In this document: positions 61,413 through 64,000 of the stretch, in pieces | Numbering within the stretch: the first letter of the stretch is position 1 | How the letters are laid out: every line of letters begins with the position of its first letter | Assembly: GCA_018136815.1 (NCBI GenBank) | Contig: CM030943.1 | Span: forward strand, 210,046 to 274,045 | Direction: 5' to 3' | DNA from: Isochrysis galbana | Taxonomy: Eukaryota > Haptophyta > Isochrysidales > Isochrysidaceae | Length of the DNA stretch: 64,000 bases | Program-made: the position numbers and the translations under genes | The notes under the pieces: model-generated | What the model was told of the DNA's origin: nothing | The model's database searches: none | The model's input: only the letters and a program-made list of their open reading frames with translations

Positions 61413-63128
61413 ATGGCGGGCGTCGCGCCGCCGCCATCGTCGTCAGACGGCTCCCTCTCTCTCCCATCAGAGAGCGAGGTGCGGCGCCAGCGCAGTGTGT
61501 GCCGGCACTTCCGTCGCGGCAGCTGCCTCTATGCCAACCGCTGCGCTTTTCTGCACGAGCGAGGAGAGCCGCACGAAGGAGGAGGAGGAGGAGGAGTGTT
61601 GCAAGTGGCGGCCTCTGACGTTCGAGAGGCTGAGGAGGAGTATGCTGCGGCTCTGCGGGCGTGCACGGCGCTCAAGGCAGCGGGCGCGGTGCGGATGGAA
61701 GTCCTTAAGGCAGTCGAGCGTCTCGACGCCGCTGCCGCCCGCTGCATTGCCATCCGGCCGCCCAGGGCGCGCTCGAGGTATGCTCAAAGAGCACGAACGC
61801 GCAACTGCGAGAGAGCAGGAGTGCTCCGCCGCTTCCTGGTGGAGACGTACGGGCTGGCGGTACTCAGTTCGGGTAGTGGGGTGCTTGATATTGCTGGCGG
61901 CCAGGGAAGCCTCGGCTTCGAGCTCTTCAATTTGCACGACGTGCCAGTCACCGTGGTCGACCCGCGCCCGTCCAACCTGCGCCGGCTTGAGCGCAAGTGG
62001 CAGCTGAGCAGCACCTTCCGCACCGAGCCGCTCGACCGAACGGGGAAGAACGTCGGGGCGGATTGCGTGCGCGATGGCGAGGCGACCAGGGGTGGCGAAC
62101 GTGACGCAGTGGACGACGTCCGTAATGACCACTCGACGGTGAGAGGAAGTGATGGCGTTGAGGGTGCTGCTTTGGGGAACGCACACTCCGCGTCCAAGCT
62201 AATGGCAGATGCCGAGTTCGATGAGCAGATCAGAGTGGCTGCGCGCGCGGTGCACGCTGAATGGAAGGCCGCGGCGGCCGCCCGCCCGTGCCGGGCCCCA
62301 CGCCATTGGCGGTGCATGTTCGTCCCAGAGCTGTGGGAGCCCTTTTTGCCTTGGCTGTCATTGTCAGTGCCGCCGCCGAATGATGATGTACAGACGGCAC
62401 TAAGGAGACTGCGGCTGAAGGAGACGCCAACGTCCGAGCGAGGCGATAGGGCTAACGTCCTAGAAACTGCCGGCCCCTCTGGCATTGTGCTGCAAGAGGC
62501 GGGCAGGCGCGTTGCGCGCCTCTTCTCGGAGGCGGAAAAGATGCGGTGGACCTCGCGAGGCCTTGAGGGACAAGTGAAGAGGGCAAATGGCGACCTCATG
62601 GCAGAGCAGTGGGAGGATGACACCCCGATCGCCACGACCGGCAATCACTTGCCAACCGAGGAAGCAGTGGCAGCGGCCGAGCCTGACACGTCGAGCGCGA
62701 GAGTCGGCGCGCCGCCATGCGGCGATAACACGGACAATGCCGTACCCGACGGGAGGGAGCTCTGGCGGACACTGACAGGTTGCTCGGCCATCGTGGGCAT
62801 GCATCCAGATGGTGCAGCCGAGGCGATCGTCGATTTTGCGCTGGCAACCGGGAAGCTGTTCGCTGTCGTTCCCTGCTGCGTTTACTCGGACGACTTCCCG
62901 CGCCGACACGACCGGCGCGGCCGGCGCGTCACTTCGTACGACCACTTGGTGCGCTATCTCATAGAGAAGGCACCTGGCCGCATAGGCACCGCTCGCCTCC
63001 CGTTTGAAGGCAAGAACATTGTTGTGTACATGCTACCCGAACCGCAATTTGCCGAGCAAATATGCGGCACCAGGGGTGTTGGAGAAGGGCCGGCCTCAGA
63101 ATTATCGGTATGTGCTCCGTGCGAGTGA
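61413..63128 (+). CDS. CCCH zinc-finger protein with methyltransferase-like domain
   Basis: A 571-residue single-exon frame. Residues 30-48 form a C-x7-C-x5-C-x3-H zinc finger (CRHFRRGSCLYANRCAFLH), the RNA-binding type. Residues about 158-187 (VLDIAGGQGSLGFELFNLHD, then VPVTVVDPRP) match motif I and the acidic end of strand beta-2 of Rossmann methyltransferases that bind S-adenosylmethionine. Near the end, AIVGMHPDGAAEAIVDFALA, VVPCCVYSDDF and YDHLVRYLIEKAPGRIGTAR resemble the later strands of the same fold. A long acidic, poorly ordered insert separates the halves. The layout suggests an RNA (perhaps tRNA) methyltransferase, but the target is not known. The upstream repeat ends about 75 bp before the ATG. 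The stop is TGA after CAPCE. Confidence 0.75.
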   Translation: MAGVAPPPSSSDGSLSLPSESEVRRQRSVCRHFRRGSCLYANRCAFLHERGEPHEGGGGGGVLQVAASDVREAEEEYAAALRACTALKAAGAVRMEVLKAVERLDAAAARCIAIRPPRARSRYAQRARTRNCERAGVLRRFLVETYGLAVLSSGSGVLDIAGGQGSLGFELFNLHDVPVTVVDPRPSNLRRLERKWQLSSTFRTEPLDRTGKNVGADCVRDGEATRGGERDAVDDVRNDHSTVRGSDGVEGAALGNAHSASKLMADAEFDEQIRVAARAVHAEWKAAAAARPCRAPRHWRCMFVPELWEPFLPWLSLSVPPPNDDVQTALRRLRLKETPTSERGDRANVLETAGPSGIVLQEAGRRVARLFSEAEKMRWTSRGLEGQVKRANGDLMAEQWEDDTPIATTGNHLPTEEAVAAAEPDTSSARVGAPPCGDNTDNAVPDGRELWRTLTGCSAIVGMHPDGAAEAIVDFALATGKLFAVVPCCVYSDDFPRRHDRRGRRVTSYDHLVRYLIEKAPGRIGTARLPFEGKNIVVYMLPEPQFAEQICGTRGVGEGPASELSVCAPCE

Positions 63129-63845
63129 TCGTCACGACAAATGAACATGAGGCCGCTGCGAGCAATGGTCAAGTCGAGTCGTGAGTGAGGCGTGGGCGCT
63201 GTGAGAGGTGAGAATCGTCTTTGCTTCGGGCGGGCGGGATGGATCGAGCGAGGTGGGGTAGTGTGCACCCTAATGCTTTCGAAGACGCAAAGGCCCCTCT
63301 ATGGCGACAGCTTACTAAAAGCTTACACCGCGCATGTAAATGCGCAAGGTGCAAGGTGCGCAAGTACAAGGGCATTGCCTCCATCGCTACAACAATAGAC
63401 GCGGGCTGACGTGAAAGGCAGTTAAATCTTCTCTGTCTCTGAGCCATGCCGAAACAATAGCCTGACGATCCGGGGCTACCACGCCTACATCTGAATCTTA
63501 AAGCTCTGACACGGTACATATCTACATCTACCCATGATTGCCTGGCATGACATATGACGCCGCCCTTATATCTTATATCCCCGGTTCCCCGTGTCCGTGT
63601 TCTTTCCCCCTTCGGTCCTTTATTTTCGGTTTCGGGGTGCGGGCCGTTTACGCTGCGTCGGGTGCCCGGTTCAGGGAATAGAGTGTGCAGCTTAGAGCTT
63701 AGGGGCAGGCTAGCAGTAGCGAGAGCGTCTCGCGAGCGTAACGTAGGCCGCCGTCCGATACTACATACTACTACTACGCTCCGCTGTGTGGGTTATGCTT
63801 TCACTACTGTTACTGTATTAGTAGAAGGAAACCAATGCTCCATAT
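63129..63845. other. Intergenic, no gene seen
   Basis: Probable 3' UTR, then mixed sequence. TTCGGTTTCGGGGTGCGGGCC near 63630 resembles TTCGGTTTCCGGGGTACGGCC near 30946. Confidence 0.4.
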
Positions 63846-64000
63846 AGGTAGGTGGTCCCAGACGACCGATCTCCCACCATCACGCACATCAATCAAGAAG
63901 AATAGTTACTCAATAAGTAGATGAAAACGCCGAAGCTTCACATGGGTAGGTGGTGGCCCAAGGCGACTCATGCCCCCCACCGTCACAGCACGTCGATCAA
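63846..64000 (+). repeat. ~98-bp tandem repeat at window end
   Basis: GTAGGTGGT...CCCACC(A/G)TCAC...C(A/G)ATCAA is repeated at 63848-63894 and 63946-64000. The array probably continues beyond the window. Confidence 0.55.

Overview
The window looks like nuclear DNA of a unicellular alga, most likely haptophyte-like. This rests on GC-rich genes with short GT-AG introns (about 90-440 bp), long CT/GA and G/C homopolymer tracts between genes, many hAT-type DNA transposons, and protein types I associate with haptophytes and related protists: a large ADP-ribosyltransferase-domain protein, a membrane protein with SHTW and WCIYE motifs, a homeodomain-PAS protein, a Zn2Cys6-PAS protein and CYP51. The assignment is an inference; no rRNA or organelle marker is present.

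Layout. 1-5 kb: C-rich dispersed repeats, a small ankyrin-like gene, and a PLP aminotransferase (-). 5-9 kb: a 427-bp MITE and a homeodomain plus LOV-like PAS gene (-). 10-14.4 kb: a dispersed repeat and a four-exon MFSD5/MOT2-type transporter (+). 14.8-26 kb: an unidentified coiled-coil protein, a zinc-knuckle protein, a small secreted or plastid-type protein, repeats, and a hAT transposase carrying a Tudor-like module. 27-36 kb: the ADP-ribosyltransferase gene, an unidentified Gly-rich protein ending at a 204-bp tandem repeat, and the SHTW/WCIYE membrane protein. 37-38 kb: nested elements, one holding a tRNA-like box A/B segment. 39.6-43 kb: a four-exon gene fusing a 3beta-HSD/ERG26-like domain to CYP51. 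44-54 kb: a BED-type hAT fragment, a Zn2Cys6-PAS regulator, and a chromodomain-hAT transposase whose 3' end is replaced by a 202-bp satellite. 54-64 kb: a truncated LINE with clear target-site duplications, a ClpS-SURF4-like fusion gene, a two-copy hAT-type MITE family (one copy nested in another repeat), a Ty1/copia fossil, and a CCCH-methyltransferase-like gene.

The genes do not form a pathway cluster. The most unusual content is in domain combinations: ERG26-like-CYP51 (two sterol demethylation steps in one chain), ClpS N-degron pocket plus SURF4/DoxX-like membrane domain with a C-terminal KKRD, homeodomain plus cysteine-less LOV-like domain, and hAT transposases with chromatin-reader modules. 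Target-site duplications read directly from the sequence support four MITE insertions and one LINE insertion. Exon joins were worked out by eye from splice sites, reading phase and family resemblance; no search or alignment was run.
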